58,062 nt of DNA from Flavobacteriales bacterium (GCA_027491075.1 JAIXWX010000031.1:1-58062), one strand, 5' to 3'; numbered from the stretch's first letter, positions 26,666 through 35,797 are shown. A program made the numbers and translations. The notes: a model not told the origin generated them from the letters alone.

Positions 26666-27666
26666 TGAAGGAATTAAAAGTATTGATAGTAGGCCAGGGA
26701 ATCGCAGGTAGCTCCCTGGCTTTTTGTTTATTGGAAAAAGGTGCAAACGTCACCCTCATTGACGATGGCTTCAAGTCGTCAAGTAGTCTTGTCGCCGCAG
26801 GGATGTGGAATCCCCTGTCATTCAAAAAACTAACCACCGGCTGGCGTTCTTCAGAATTTGTGAAAGCAGCCTATGAGTTTTATGGAAAAACCGAACAATT
26901 GCTCGGTTTGTCCTTCTTTCATACAAAACCACTGTACCGAATATTTGCGGATCAGCATCAAGCCAATGAATGGGATGAGAAAAGCGACCGAATGGATATT
27001 CGGGAATTTGTAAGATCCAACTTCACCCAAAAATTAAATCATGTAAAAGCTCCTTTTGGTTTTGGAGTAGTAGATGTGGCCGGGTGGTGTGATATTCCGC
27101 TATATCTCAAAACGGCCAGGAAATACTTTCAAGAAAAGAATATTCTTATAGAAAATAGAATCAAATTTGAAGACATTGAAGTTGACTCCGAAAGAGCATT
27201 TTATCGTGCAGAAGAATATGATTATATGGTTTTCGCCACAGGTTGGAAAAATAATGAAAACCCATTCTTTAAGCATATAGAGATACATCCGAACAAGGGT
27301 CAAGTTCTTCAAATTAAACTGAAGAATGCCCATATTGAACCCATGCTCAATTATGGGAATTTTCTTTTACCGATGGGAGATGACACCTACAAGGTGGGGG
27401 CGACCTATGAATTCAACGATCCCAACCCTTTACCCACTGAGGAAACCAAGCAAAAGACTTTGGAAAAATTGAAAGCAGTAGTAGAGTCTGAAATTGAAGT
27501 AATAGAGCATTTGGCAGGTTATCGACCTACTATTCCCTCCAGAAAACCCATCGTAACAGCCCATCCGGAATTCAAGAAGCTATACATTTTCAATGGATTT
27601 GGGTCAAAAGGTGTCCTTTATGTGCCACTCCACGCCATGCAACTTTCGGATGCCCTAAGTCAATGA
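26665..27666 (+). CDS. FAD-dependent oxidoreductase (DAO family)
   Basis: 333 residues. The N-terminus shows the dinucleotide-binding fold VLIVGQGIAGSSLAFCLLEKG ending in the acidic TLIDD. The C-terminus has the second flavin-contact segment YIFNGFGSKGVLYVPLHA, typical of D-amino-acid-oxidase-like flavoproteins. The middle contains AGYRPTIPSRKPIV. It probably oxidises an amino acid or amine, but the substrate cannot be read from the sequence. It is coupled to kbl by TAATG, hinting at a related role in amino-acid catabolism. One palindrome copy (26988-27003) lies within. Confidence 0.85.
   Translation: MKELKVLIVGQGIAGSSLAFCLLEKGANVTLIDDGFKSSSSLVAAGMWNPLSFKKLTTGWRSSEFVKAAYEFYGKTEQLLGLSFFHTKPLYRIFADQHQANEWDEKSDRMDIREFVRSNFTQKLNHVKAPFGFGVVDVAGWCDIPLYLKTARKYFQEKNILIENRIKFEDIEVDSERAFYRAEEYDYMVFATGWKNNENPFFKHIEIHPNKGQVLQIKLKNAHIEPMLNYGNFLLPMGDDTYKVGATYEFNDPNPLPTEETKQKTLEKLKAVVESEIEVIEHLAGYRPTIPSRKPIVTAHPEFKKLYIFNGFGSKGVLYVPLHAMQLSDALSQ
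26988..27003. repeat. CCGAAT-N4-ATTCGG palindrome, copy 4
   Basis: Exact arms with spacer GGAT, inside the FAD oxidoreductase gene. Confidence 0.7.
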
Positions 27667-27752
27667 ATTTTAATGGATGGCCCACTCCAAAGGGCTTTTA
27701 ATTCAAGGCGCAAACAAATACAGTGCTCATTAGTTATTATTGAAGAAAGTAG

Positions 27753-27760
27753 TAACTTTG
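27753..27760 (+). promoter_or_regulatory. Promoter -7 element of the ferritin gene
   Basis: TAACTTTG, an exact TAnnTTTG match, 16 nt before the ferritin ATG. No clear -33 TTG at the usual spacing. Confidence 0.5.
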
Positions 27761-27776
27761 AATAAAAATAAAAATC

Positions 27777-28292
27777 ATGTTGAATAAGAAAATAGAGAAA
27801 GCTCTCAACGATCAAATAAAGATAGAGGCTGAAAGCTCTCAAGCCTACTTGGCTATGGCTTCTTGGGCAGAGTCCAACGGTTTTTCGGGCACCAGTGCAT
27901 TCCTTTACAAGCACAGTGATGAGGAGCGCATGCATATGTTGAAGTTGATCAAATTTGTCAATGACCGCGGCGGTCAAGCGATCATTCCTGATCTAAAGGC
28001 TCCGGGAAAAGAGTATAAAAATCTTCAGAACATTTTCAAGCTTTTACTCGATCACGAAACACATGTCACCAATGAGATCAACTCAGTGGTGGATGTGTGT
28101 CTGAAGGAAAAAGATTATACCACACACAACTTTATGCAATGGTACGTGGCAGAGCAAATTGAGGAGGAAACACTTGCCAGAAACATTTTAGACAAGCTCA
28201 AACTTGTTGGCAACGACAATGGTGCGCTTTACCTGTTTGACAGAGATCTATCCGCCATGGCCGCCGCATCAGGCACTGAAGCGGGGGAGTAA
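27777..28292 (+). CDS. Ferritin
   Basis: 171 residues of the bacterial non-haem ferritin family. Iron-site residues appear in helix A (KIEAESSQAYLAMASWAES), helix B (YKHSDEERMHMLKLIKFVNDRG) and helix D (QWYVAEQIEEETLARNIL). The family forms a 24-subunit shell that oxidises and stores iron in the cytoplasm. It has its own promoter and a strong terminator at 28321-28357, so it is monocistronic. Confidence 0.95.
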   Translation: MLNKKIEKALNDQIKIEAESSQAYLAMASWAESNGFSGTSAFLYKHSDEERMHMLKLIKFVNDRGGQAIIPDLKAPGKEYKNLQNIFKLLLDHETHVTNEINSVVDVCLKEKDYTTHNFMQWYVAEQIEEETLARNILDKLKLVGNDNGALYLFDRDLSAMAAASGTEAGE

Positions 28293-28320
28293 TATCTTTC
28301 CACTGTCCTCTTAAAATAAC

Positions 28321-28357
28321 ACCTCGGTTGGAACGATTCAAACCGAGGTTTTTTTTT
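28321..28357 (+). terminator. Rho-independent terminator after ferritin
   Basis: A 9-bp perfect stem, ACCTCGGTT/AACCGAGGT, with an 11-nt loop, followed by nine T. Confidence 0.92.
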
Positions 28358-28430
28358 GAACTCAATTCACAACTCATTGATATTTAACGTTTCTTCTCAC
28401 TTTATTTACTTAATTCTTCCCGTTTCATCC

Positions 28431-28438
28431 TACGTTTG
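28431..28438 (+). promoter_or_regulatory. Promoter -7 element of the poly-G T9SS gene
   Basis: TACGTTTG fits TAnnTTTG. The predicted transcript would start near 28445 and have a leader of about 94 nt before the ATG at 28539. Confidence 0.5.
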
Positions 28439-28476
28439 TCTCATGTTGTTGTCCAGAAAATTTTTCATTAAAGCAT

Positions 28477-28527
28477 GACATGTGGAAAATGAAGTGAGAC
28501 ACATGTCGTGTCCACTCATTTCACTTC
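28477..28527 (+). promoter_or_regulatory. Leader with two mutually exclusive hairpins
   Basis: Dyad A pairs GACATGTG (28477-28484) with CACATGTC (28500-28507). Dyad B pairs GAAGTGA (28491-28497) with TCACTTC (28521-28527), stacked on GACAC (28498-28502) and GTGTC (28508-28512). The two use the same bases around 28498-28507 and cannot form together, as in an RNA switch. They could instead be overlapping operators. Confidence 0.45.
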
Positions 28528-28538
28528 AACAAAACAAC

Positions 28539-30073
28539 ATGAAAAAGTTTATTTTACTATTACTTATGAATTGGGGGGGGTGTTTGGCACCTTGTCTGCA
28601 CAAAGAAATGACCTCGTGGCACTCGATCCTAATCTGAGTAGAGGAATTCTAGCCGTGAACTCTTCCTTGGCGGGATTGAGGAATTATGAATTGAAAATTT
28701 TCAAACGCAATGCTCCGCCAACTCCACCAACGTTTATTGAAAAAATAGAGCTTTGGAGAGAAAACTATCTTGCCATTCCTGATTATGTATTCAACACTTT
28801 TCCTCAAGTATATGAGCTCGAGTTAGCCGCTTTAGATCATAGCGGAGCAATTATCGACACGGAATTAATCCCTGTGGCACTCGACCCTCAAAACGATCCT
28901 TTGGACGAGTACCGAATTTGGGACTGTGAGTCCAATCGTACTTCTTTTCGAATTACTGAGTTTATAGACGGCGGAACCATTCACTACTCCGTAAGTCGTG
29001 CTCCGAATAAGTACATGTATTTCGGTGAGGAAGAATTACCTCGCTCTTTTTATGGGCATAACGGCATATTCAATACTCCTACTTCTGTAGATAATATCTC
29101 AGGCATAGTTGGAGAAGGACATCAAGGCATACAAAACCATGGTGATCTTGTTTACCGACGAGACGATGGAACGTATGTCAATCCAAGTCCAGACAGTTAT
29201 GTTGTCGCTGTCCCCAAGACTAAAATTGACTGGTGCGGGCATAGCACCCTATTTGGCAGCAGGCCTAACGCAGCTACACTGAACGCCGACGAAGCCGCTT
29301 TTTACATCAGCAATGACTCCGACTGGCCCTGCGATGAGTTGTTGTGTGTAGAAATGTTTGACTTCGGCTGGAGCACCGTAAGCGATGGAGAAACAGAGAC
29401 AGTAGATTATCTATGGTATTGGTACCTCCTTAGTCAAACCATCGCCATAAAAAACGATAAGATAGAAGACCTGCTTGGTACAGGAAGTTTCGACGAGGAC
29501 AATGATGGAGATACTGATTTTTGGGACTACTACCATCGCACGATCTTGAAGTTTGGTCAAGACAATGGTCTTGATTGGTCCACTTCGAATCTGTCCTACC
29601 TCACCATTTCAAAAGTCGGAGAATCTTCTTTCCCAACGATAACCTTGAACGAACAGCATTTCAATGCCAATGGATCCGGTGTTCAAATACCATCTTTCAA
29701 CTTTTCAGAAGGTCTATATGCTTGCACCTTTATTTTTGAAGGGCACAAGCCTTATGAAATCTATTTTCCCGTAAAGGCTCCCATCGCCAATACGTTTGCT
29801 TTGAGCAGCCTTCTAGAAGCCACTCCGTTTCCAGTACCATTTGCAGGAAATACTTTTAACATTCGCTTCCAATCTTTAGCAAGCATGAGTTTTTCTCTCC
29901 AAATCCTAGATTTGAACGGGCGCCCTGTGTTCAGCAATCAATATATCGTGAGGAAAGATCACGATGCCGTCCATCAAATTGTATTTGAACAAGGAATTCA
30001 ACCAGGCTTGTATGTTATACGACTGACGTTTTCTGATGGAAGTTTTAAAAATATTTTAATCAGCAAATCATAA
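28539..30073 (+). CDS. T9SS type A cargo protein with signal peptide out of frame at a G8 tract
   Basis: The signal peptide starts at the ATG at 28539 (MKKFILLLLMNW) and runs into eight G at 28573-28580. One more G (or two fewer) would continue as GGVFGTLSAQ, a normal Bacteroidota signal-peptide end, and then the long frame to 30073. As sequenced, the two parts are in different frames. A continuous frame can only be drawn from a GTG at 28508 with a nonsense N-terminus. The mature protein is about 500 residues. It has repeated DxDxDGD-like acidic turns (FDEDNDGDTDFWDY) and a C-terminal T9SS sorting domain (PFPVPFAGNTFNIR to LYVIRLTFSDGSFK). No catalytic family was recognised. The gene is either phase-variable and now OFF, or has a homopolymer sequencing error. 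Confidence 0.8.
28573..28580 (+). repeat. G8 homopolymer inside a signal-peptide region
   Basis: Eight G directly after codons for Asn-Trp at the end of the signal-peptide core. The length puts the downstream mature frame out of phase. Confidence 0.85.
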
Positions 30074-30080
30074 AAACACA

Positions 30081-30116
30081 AAAGCAAGGAGCGTGCAGCA
30101 GCACTCTCCTTGCTTT
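30081..30116. terminator. Terminator hairpin between two T9SS genes
   Basis: An 11-bp perfect stem, AAAGCAAGGAG/CTCCTTGCTTT, with a 14-nt loop. It ends 16 nt before the next ATG, leaving little space for a separate promoter. Confidence 0.75.
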
Positions 30117-30132
30117 CTAAAAGATCCATCTA

Positions 30133-32433
30133 ATGAAAAAAAATCTACTTCTCCTACTCTTATTTGTAATCTGTTTCAAACTAGGATTCGGACACCACGG
30201 ATTCATAGAAAACAAAGGTCAAGTGGTTGATCAAAATGGTGCTCCTGTTCCTCAAGTGCTGTATGTGTTGTCGGTGAATGGATACAACGTGTCGCTGCTG
30301 AAGGATGGATTTAGTTATGATTTTATTCAAAGTGATAAACAAAATGAAACACTCAAAATCCACCGTGTAGAAATCAAATTCGAAAACATCCAGAATGATT
30401 TTTTTATCACTACACCCGCTGCGCACACCGCTCCCATCCACTTTTACAACGAAAATGGAGCCTTCGAGAATGTCAGAAGCTACGATAAAATTACCTTTCA
30501 AAACGTCTATGAAGGTGTGGATATAGAATTTGTTTTTCATGCTGAAAAAGGGTTTGAATACAATTTCATTTGCGACTCACCGGAAAGCATGAATAGAATA
30601 AAGCTGCGCTATACTTCCGACCATCCCGTGGAACTGGCAAACAACCAACTCGTTTTTAATACCCGATTTGGTGCCATTTTAGAACACATTCCAGCTTCGT
30701 TTAAAAACAGTGATCAAACTGCTCTGGATATACGATACAAAATAAACAATGGACTCGTTACATTTCATGCACCTCATAAACTGCCGCACGAATCGTTCAC
30801 CATTGATCCCTCTCCCATCCTTTCCTATGCGACGTACTTCGGAGGCACGCTCAGCGATGTCTTTGTTGACCTATGTACCACAGCAGATCAAAAAAACATC
30901 TATGTGGGTCGATCAGCAAGCCCCACTTCCCTGGCTACTACCGGCGCCTTCCAGCTTGAAATGGCCGGCATTCAAGACGGTTTGATTCTAGCCATGGACC
31001 CTAACAACAATGAGCTTTGGACCACCTACTTCGGAGGGACAGAAAGTGACAATCTATTTAGTTGTGATGTACAAGATGAAAGTCTATTCATCGTTGGATC
31101 AACATCTAGTTATGGACTTGCTACTGCAGATGCTTTTCAGAACATCAATCAAATCGGTGGAACTTCTGGTTTAATTGCCAAATTTAGCCTCAGTGGCATA
31201 AGAGTTTGGTCCTCTTATTTCGGTTCGGATACAACAACAATCTCTGACTGTAAATTACTATCCAGTGGACACCTAGTTTTTATTGGTGTTGTATCATTTA
31301 CAACACTACCTATTCTAATAAACCCCTTCGACTCCTCGATAGAGTGGTCCTCCGAAGGCTTTATTGCAGAATTTTCGCCCGATGGAGCGCTTACTTTTTG
31401 CAGCTATATCGGTGGAAACAAAGCAGACACGCCCATCAGCCTTGATGTCGACAACGTAGGGAATATTTACGTCGCAGGCGGCACTACCTCTGATCAGGGA
31501 ATTGCCTTCAATACCGATTTTCAACCCACCTATCAAGGGGAGAGAGATGGTTTTATTCTAAAGATATCTCCTGATTATGTACCTCTAGAAGCCACTTATT
31601 TTGGTGCCACAAGCGAAGATCTTATATATAACATCCTCTGCTCCGAAAACATGGTGATAGTTAGCGGTAATTCTCGTTTGCCTTTTCCTTTGGCAACCGT
31701 CACCACAGAACTTGGAGAAGGGAATAAATTCCTCGCTCTGTTTGATAACGAATTAAACCAGCAATGGTGCATGTTGGCTGGAGAATATGATTCGTTTGGA
31801 GGTGTTAGTTCCGCTCGAGCCATAGACTTGAGTTCTGGTTCTATCTACTTCGCTTTTGAAACTGCAATTCCCGACCTTCCCACCACCCTTGACGCCTATC
31901 GATCATTCGCTCTATATGATGGTGAGACCGAGTCCTATTCCGATATCTTCTTTACTGTATTGGATTTCAATGGTGCCATTCAGTATGCTACCTACTTCGG
32001 TGATGTAGGAAGAGATTTCTGTAATGTGGTTCGAGCAGTGGACAATCGCATTATTCTGGCAGGGAGTACTGTTCGATCCACCGCTGATATAGAACCCTTC
32101 AACACACCCGATGCCTTGCAATCGCAGAACAATGGAGAATCAGATGGCCTCATTGCTATTTTTGATCTAACCACATCGGTTTTTGAAACCACAACAAATG
32201 CCCGTTTGAATGCATTCCCCGTGCCCGCAAACACTAACCTACAACTCTCTTCAGAATTTCAATTTAACAGAGTGCAATTGGTGGACATGAAAGGAGCTCT
32301 TGTAATGGATCAAATGATATCTCCAACGCTGATGTATAACCTGAATATTGCCAACGTTCCCAATGGTCTGTATCAGTTGATTGCAACAGGACCAACCGGA
32401 GTTCAAAACAAAAAAATTGCGATTCAGCGGTGA
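30133..32433 (+). CDS. SBBP-repeat T9SS cargo protein
   Basis: 766 residues. The signal peptide MKKNLLLLLLFVICFKLGFG is followed by a DUF7948-like N-terminal domain (GFIENKGQVVD..., residues about 22-225). A beta-propeller with at least six recurrent blades comes next (SYATYFGGTLSDV, WTTYFGGTESDN, CSYIGGNKAD, ATYFGATSED, ATYFGDVGRD), typical of SBBP repeats. A T9SS type A sorting domain (NAFPVPANTNLQLSS to GVQNKKIAIQR) closes the protein. It is predicted to be surface-exposed or secreted; its ligand is unknown. No promoter of its own is obvious, since a hairpin ends 16 nt upstream, so it may depend on read-through from the poly-G gene. Confidence 0.9.
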   Translation: MKKNLLLLLLFVICFKLGFGHHGFIENKGQVVDQNGAPVPQVLYVLSVNGYNVSLLKDGFSYDFIQSDKQNETLKIHRVEIKFENIQNDFFITTPAAHTAPIHFYNENGAFENVRSYDKITFQNVYEGVDIEFVFHAEKGFEYNFICDSPESMNRIKLRYTSDHPVELANNQLVFNTRFGAILEHIPASFKNSDQTALDIRYKINNGLVTFHAPHKLPHESFTIDPSPILSYATYFGGTLSDVFVDLCTTADQKNIYVGRSASPTSLATTGAFQLEMAGIQDGLILAMDPNNNELWTTYFGGTESDNLFSCDVQDESLFIVGSTSSYGLATADAFQNINQIGGTSGLIAKFSLSGIRVWSSYFGSDTTTISDCKLLSSGHLVFIGVVSFTTLPILINPFDSSIEWSSEGFIAEFSPDGALTFCSYIGGNKADTPISLDVDNVGNIYVAGGTTSDQGIAFNTDFQPTYQGERDGFILKISPDYVPLEATYFGATSEDLIYNILCSENMVIVSGNSRLPFPLATVTTELGEGNKFLALFDNELNQQWCMLAGEYDSFGGVSSARAIDLSSGSIYFAFETAIPDLPTTLDAYRSFALYDGETESYSDIFFTVLDFNGAIQYATYFGDVGRDFCNVVRAVDNRIILAGSTVRSTADIEPFNTPDALQSQNNGESDGLIAIFDLTTSVFETTTNARLNAFPVPANTNLQLSSEFQFNRVQLVDMKGALVMDQMISPTLMYNLNIANVPNGLYQLIATGPTGVQNKKIAIQR

Positions 32434-32468
32434 ACCGAAGCGAACCAAGAAGAATAAAAACAACACTC

Positions 32469-32502
32469 AAAACCCTGATAATCAAATGTTATCAGGGTTT
32501 TT
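32469..32502. terminator. Rho-independent terminator
   Basis: AAAACCCTGATAA (32469-32481) and TTATCAGGGTTTT (32489-32501) form a 13-bp perfect stem with a 7-nt loop and flanking A/T tracts on both strands. Confidence 0.88.
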
Positions 32503-32593
32503 GCTTTTAACAGGGGCGGGTGAAGAAGTCGTGGAATAAACCTTACCCCATCCTTGTTTACCCCATACCTTTACTTTGGAGAATAGTGTGTCT

Positions 32594-33124
32594 ATGGCTT
32601 TTAAACTCAAATTATTCGGCGGTATCCTTTTGCTCTTACTGGCAAGCACCGAATTATTTGCCCAAAAAATAGACGAAGCGGACACCAGGGCTATTGTCCA
32701 AGCCAACTATATCTATCAATTCGCTACCAATTGCAACTGGCCCAACGAGGTTAAAAAAGGAAAGTTCTATATCGGCGTACTTGGCAATGTGCCATTGGTA
32801 GAAAACCTTAAAGAGAAGTACGGCTCGAAACCCGCAGGCACGCAAATCATCGAAATATCTTCCCTAACTGACATACCAACTACTCAGTTTTTTCATATCC
32901 TCTTCATTGATAAATCGAGAAAAAACGATTTGGCAAAAGCGATCAAGGAACTTAAATCAAAAAACACCCTGATTATTACTAATTGGGAAGGAGCCATCGC
33001 TGGCGGTGCACATATCAATTTTAAAAGTTTATCGAACGCCATTCGATATGAAATGAATGAGACATTGATGCTTGAAAAAAAAATTCAGCCCGGGATTAAA
33101 ATTCTTCAATGGAAAATAGATTGA
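32594..33124 (+). CDS. YfiR family periplasmic protein
   Basis: 176 residues from the ATG at 32594, which starts a textbook signal peptide (MAFKLKLFGGILLLLLASTELFAQ); an upstream TTG at 32576 only adds six residues. The mature part matches the YfiR/DUF4154 pattern: VQANYIYQFATNCNWP near the N-terminus, FYIGVLGNVPLVENL, FFHILFIDKS, LIITNWEGAIAGGAHINF and a C-terminal RYEMNETLMLEKKIQPGIKIL. Known YfiR binds the periplasmic domain of the diguanylate cyclase YfiN and inhibits it. Here no GGDEF protein is present. The operon instead continues with a TPR protein (1 nt later) and a HAMP-SpoIIE phosphatase. Confidence 0.87.
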   Translation: MAFKLKLFGGILLLLLASTELFAQKIDEADTRAIVQANYIYQFATNCNWPNEVKKGKFYIGVLGNVPLVENLKEKYGSKPAGTQIIEISSLTDIPTTQFFHILFIDKSRKNDLAKAIKELKSKNTLIITNWEGAIAGGAHINFKSLSNAIRYEMNETLMLEKKIQPGIKILQWKID

Positions 33125-33125
33125 C

Positions 33126-34016
33126 ATGACGAAAAATCTCATCATACTATTTGCCGTTCTTTTCCCAATCTGGGCAAAAGCTCAAGACCCTTTAGCTAAA
33201 ACTAATGCCGCTATCCTCGCATGCAAAGCGGAGAAATGGGAAGAAGCTGTTTCCATGGCTGACCAAGCTATTGCAGACCCTCAAGAAGCTTCTCAGGCTT
33301 ACACATGGTATGTAGCAGGTTTTATATGGAAGGAACTCTACAAGCTCGAGGAATCTTCATTTCGAACAAGTCCCATGAGGGAAAAATCCATTCAATACCT
33401 CCAAAAAGCGATCACGTTGGATAAGGATAAGAAGTATAAAAAAGACATCGACGCAGCGCTTCGCTATCTTGCCATCAGCTATTTCAATGATGCGCTAAAA
33501 AGATCGAAAGAAATAAGTGCCATATCTGAAAATGAACCCGAAGAAATCTATTCCAAATTCAGAGATCTATTGCATTCCATTGCACCTCTTACAGATTTTA
33601 GTGAATACGACAAACAAATGTTTAAATCACTTGGCCAATCGCATTATCGCCTGTGGGAGTTGAATACCACCGATAGAACCCATGCGATAAAAAGCAACTC
33701 CTATTTTCAAAAAGTTTTGATACTTGATGAAAATGATTGCGACGCTTTGCACAACTTGGTAATTCTCCATTACAATCAAGGAGTATATGCTATTCGCTCC
33801 GTAGATGTGCAATCAGATATTTCGGAATTGATAATAAAACAAGAAGAAGCCATTCGTCAATTTCACCTTGCCCTTCCCTACGCTCAAAAATGCTTTGACG
33901 TTTGTAAAAAAACTCCAGAATACTACAAAGCTTTGATGTATTGTTACAGGGCACTCGGTAATGACGAAGCATACGATCGACTTAAATTAGAATTCGATAA
34001 CTCACGCGGAAAATGA
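33126..34016 (+). CDS. Periplasmic TPR-repeat protein
   Basis: 296 residues. The signal peptide MTKNLIILFAVLFPIWAKAQ is followed by helical repeats. TPR-like pairs are visible around 25-60 (AILACKAEKWEEAVSMADQA), 88-120 (KSIQYLQKAITLDKD), 185-220 (SNSYFQKVLILDENDCDALHNLVILHYNQG) and 230-285. It probably acts as a periplasmic scaffold. It sits between the YfiR-like and HAMP-SpoIIE genes with 1-nt spacing and a 4-bp ATGA overlap, indicating tight co-expression and possibly a three-part sensor. I know of no named family for the whole protein. Confidence 0.8.
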   Translation: MTKNLIILFAVLFPIWAKAQDPLAKTNAAILACKAEKWEEAVSMADQAIADPQEASQAYTWYVAGFIWKELYKLEESSFRTSPMREKSIQYLQKAITLDKDKKYKKDIDAALRYLAISYFNDALKRSKEISAISENEPEEIYSKFRDLLHSIAPLTDFSEYDKQMFKSLGQSHYRLWELNTTDRTHAIKSNSYFQKVLILDENDCDALHNLVILHYNQGVYAIRSVDVQSDISELIIKQEEAIRQFHLALPYAQKCFDVCKKTPEYYKALMYCYRALGNDEAYDRLKLEFDNSRGK

Positions 34017-35797
34017 AGAAAATGAGGTTTACCATCTCCAGAAGAATAACGCTCGGTTTTGGGCTGTTCATCTCTGTAGTTGCCTTATTGTTTCTTATCA
34101 CCAACTCCACGCTTCGTCAAAGCGCTCAGATCAATAAGCGCATCAACGAAAACTTTGTTCCCTCTCTTTACGCTCTTCAGGAATTAGACAATCATTTGAT
34201 GCGAAGCCAAGACCTTGCAAGACAATGGACCTTCGTACAGCGCTTAGAAGACGATAGCCAACGTCAAGAATTCGTTCTTCTCATTGAAAAGATAATTCCC
34301 GCTCAACTGCATAAACTAAATGAATCATCCCTTTACTGGAGCAATGAAGACAAGCAACATCATGAAGCACTCGGTAAGGCAGTTAGACAGCTCATGCACC
34401 ACTATCAAAGCATCCGTGAGCTATTGCCTACTTTTGAAAGTTACGCCGATCCATTGGCCACCATGGAGGCCGAGCAATTCTTTATTCAGGAAGATCAAAT
34501 TCCTCAAACGTATGCTGTTATTCGTGCAGAAATAGACACGCTGATTGGAAACCAACAGCGCTATATGAACAACGACATTGCGTTGATGAATAATTCTTTT
34601 GATCAATTGAATATGCTTTTGATCAATATATCGATCAGTGTTGTTGTAGCCGGTATATTAATCGCTTTCTTCACCTCACGCTCGATCGTAAAGCCGATAA
34701 ACTCTCTTCGCAGAAAACTTACAAACCTATCGCAAGGTATTTACTCATTGCATCCTACCAAAGCCGGAAATGATGAAGTGGGCGACATGGCCATTGCAGT
34801 AAATCGTCTTATATCCAATTTCGAAAGAACCAAAGAATTTGCTATTCACGTCGGAGGTGGAAACTTTAATCTTCATTTCGAACCATTGAGCGAGCACGAT
34901 GAGATGGGCAAAGCGCTTCTTCGAATGAAAGAAGATCTTCTCTCCTACCGAAATGAAATGGAAGCAAAGGTGCGCGAGCAAACAAAAGAAATCCGCAAGC
35001 AAAAAGAAGAAGTTGAAATCCAAAAAGAAAAAGTAACAGCCCTATATATCGATCTGCAATCGAGCATTGATTACGCGCAGCGCCTTCAGGAAACCATTCT
35101 TCCAAATGACCTTACTATAAAAAGAATGTTTCCTGATTCATTTGTTTTGTTTAGACCTAAAGCTACTGTTAGTGGTGATTTTTATTGGTTCAAAGAATTG
35201 GGAGGCAAGAAGGTATTTGCAGCCGCTGATTGTACTGGCCATGGCGTACCGGGAGCTTTCATGAGTCTTGTGGGTCACAACGTCTTAAATACGGTCACCA
35301 AAGTTTTCACAAAGCCTTCTCAAATCCTCAACAATGCCAATAGATTGGCGGTTGATGTATTGCGTTCAGACGATGGCGAAAGCTATATGCGAGATGGCAT
35401 GGACATCGCTCTTTGCACGATTGACAACAAATCCATGACCATGGAATTCAGCGGCGCTCACAACCCTGTATACATCATTCGCAATAAAGAAATCATTACT
35501 ATTGAAAGCGACCCTTTCAGCATTGGCAGTTATATAAATAATGAAAAGGAATTTACCAATCATCTATTTCAGCTTCAAAGCGATGATTGTATCTACATCT
35601 TTAGCGATGGATATGTAGATCAATTTGGTGGACCCAAAGGAAAAAAATTCATGCGGAAAAATTTCCGTCAGTTGCTCTTGGAAGTGGCACACCTTCCTAT
35701 GCCAGAGCAGAAGTGGCGATTAGCCGAAACCCTTGATAAGTGGCAGGGCAACGAAGAGCAAGTAGATGATATTCTAGTAATAGGACTTCGTGTCTAA
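34013..35797 (+). CDS. Membrane-bound HAMP-SpoIIE (PP2C-type) serine phosphatase
   Basis: 594 residues. TM1 is at about 12-30, a helical periplasmic sensor domain at 32-198 and TM2 at about 199-222. HAMP and HAMP-like linkers follow at about 222-310, a charged coiled coil at 310-350, and the SpoIIE/PP2C domain at about 375-594. Phosphatase metal-binding elements are intact: SGDFYWF, AAADCTGHGVPGAFMS, ALCTID, FSGAHNP, IYIFSDGYVDQFGG and the final VDDILVIGL. Such enzymes dephosphorylate anti-sigma-factor antagonists in partner-switching pathways. No STAS protein or anti-sigma kinase lies nearby. It overlaps the TPR gene by 4 bp. Its stop abuts the convergent uspA stop without a gap. Confidence 0.93.
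   Translation: MKKMRFTISRRITLGFGLFISVVALLFLITNSTLRQSAQINKRINENFVPSLYALQELDNHLMRSQDLARQWTFVQRLEDDSQRQEFVLLIEKIIPAQLHKLNESSLYWSNEDKQHHEALGKAVRQLMHHYQSIRELLPTFESYADPLATMEAEQFFIQEDQIPQTYAVIRAEIDTLIGNQQRYMNNDIALMNNSFDQLNMLLINISISVVVAGILIAFFTSRSIVKPINSLRRKLTNLSQGIYSLHPTKAGNDEVGDMAIAVNRLISNFERTKEFAIHVGGGNFNLHFEPLSEHDEMGKALLRMKEDLLSYRNEMEAKVREQTKEIRKQKEEVEIQKEKVTALYIDLQSSIDYAQRLQETILPNDLTIKRMFPDSFVLFRPKATVSGDFYWFKELGGKKVFAAADCTGHGVPGAFMSLVGHNVLNTVTKVFTKPSQILNNANRLAVDVLRSDDGESYMRDGMDIALCTIDNKSMTMEFSGAHNPVYIIRNKEIITIESDPFSIGSYINNEKEFTNHLFQLQSDDCIYIFSDGYVDQFGGPKGKKFMRKNFRQLLLEVAHLPMPEQKWRLAETLDKWQGNEEQVDDILVIGLRV

Noticed and set aside
28508-28575. GTG-initiated N-terminus of the poly-G T9SS gene
   Set aside because: It has no signal-peptide character, while the overlapping ATG frame at 28539 gives a clear one that joins the mature frame after a one-base change in the G tract.
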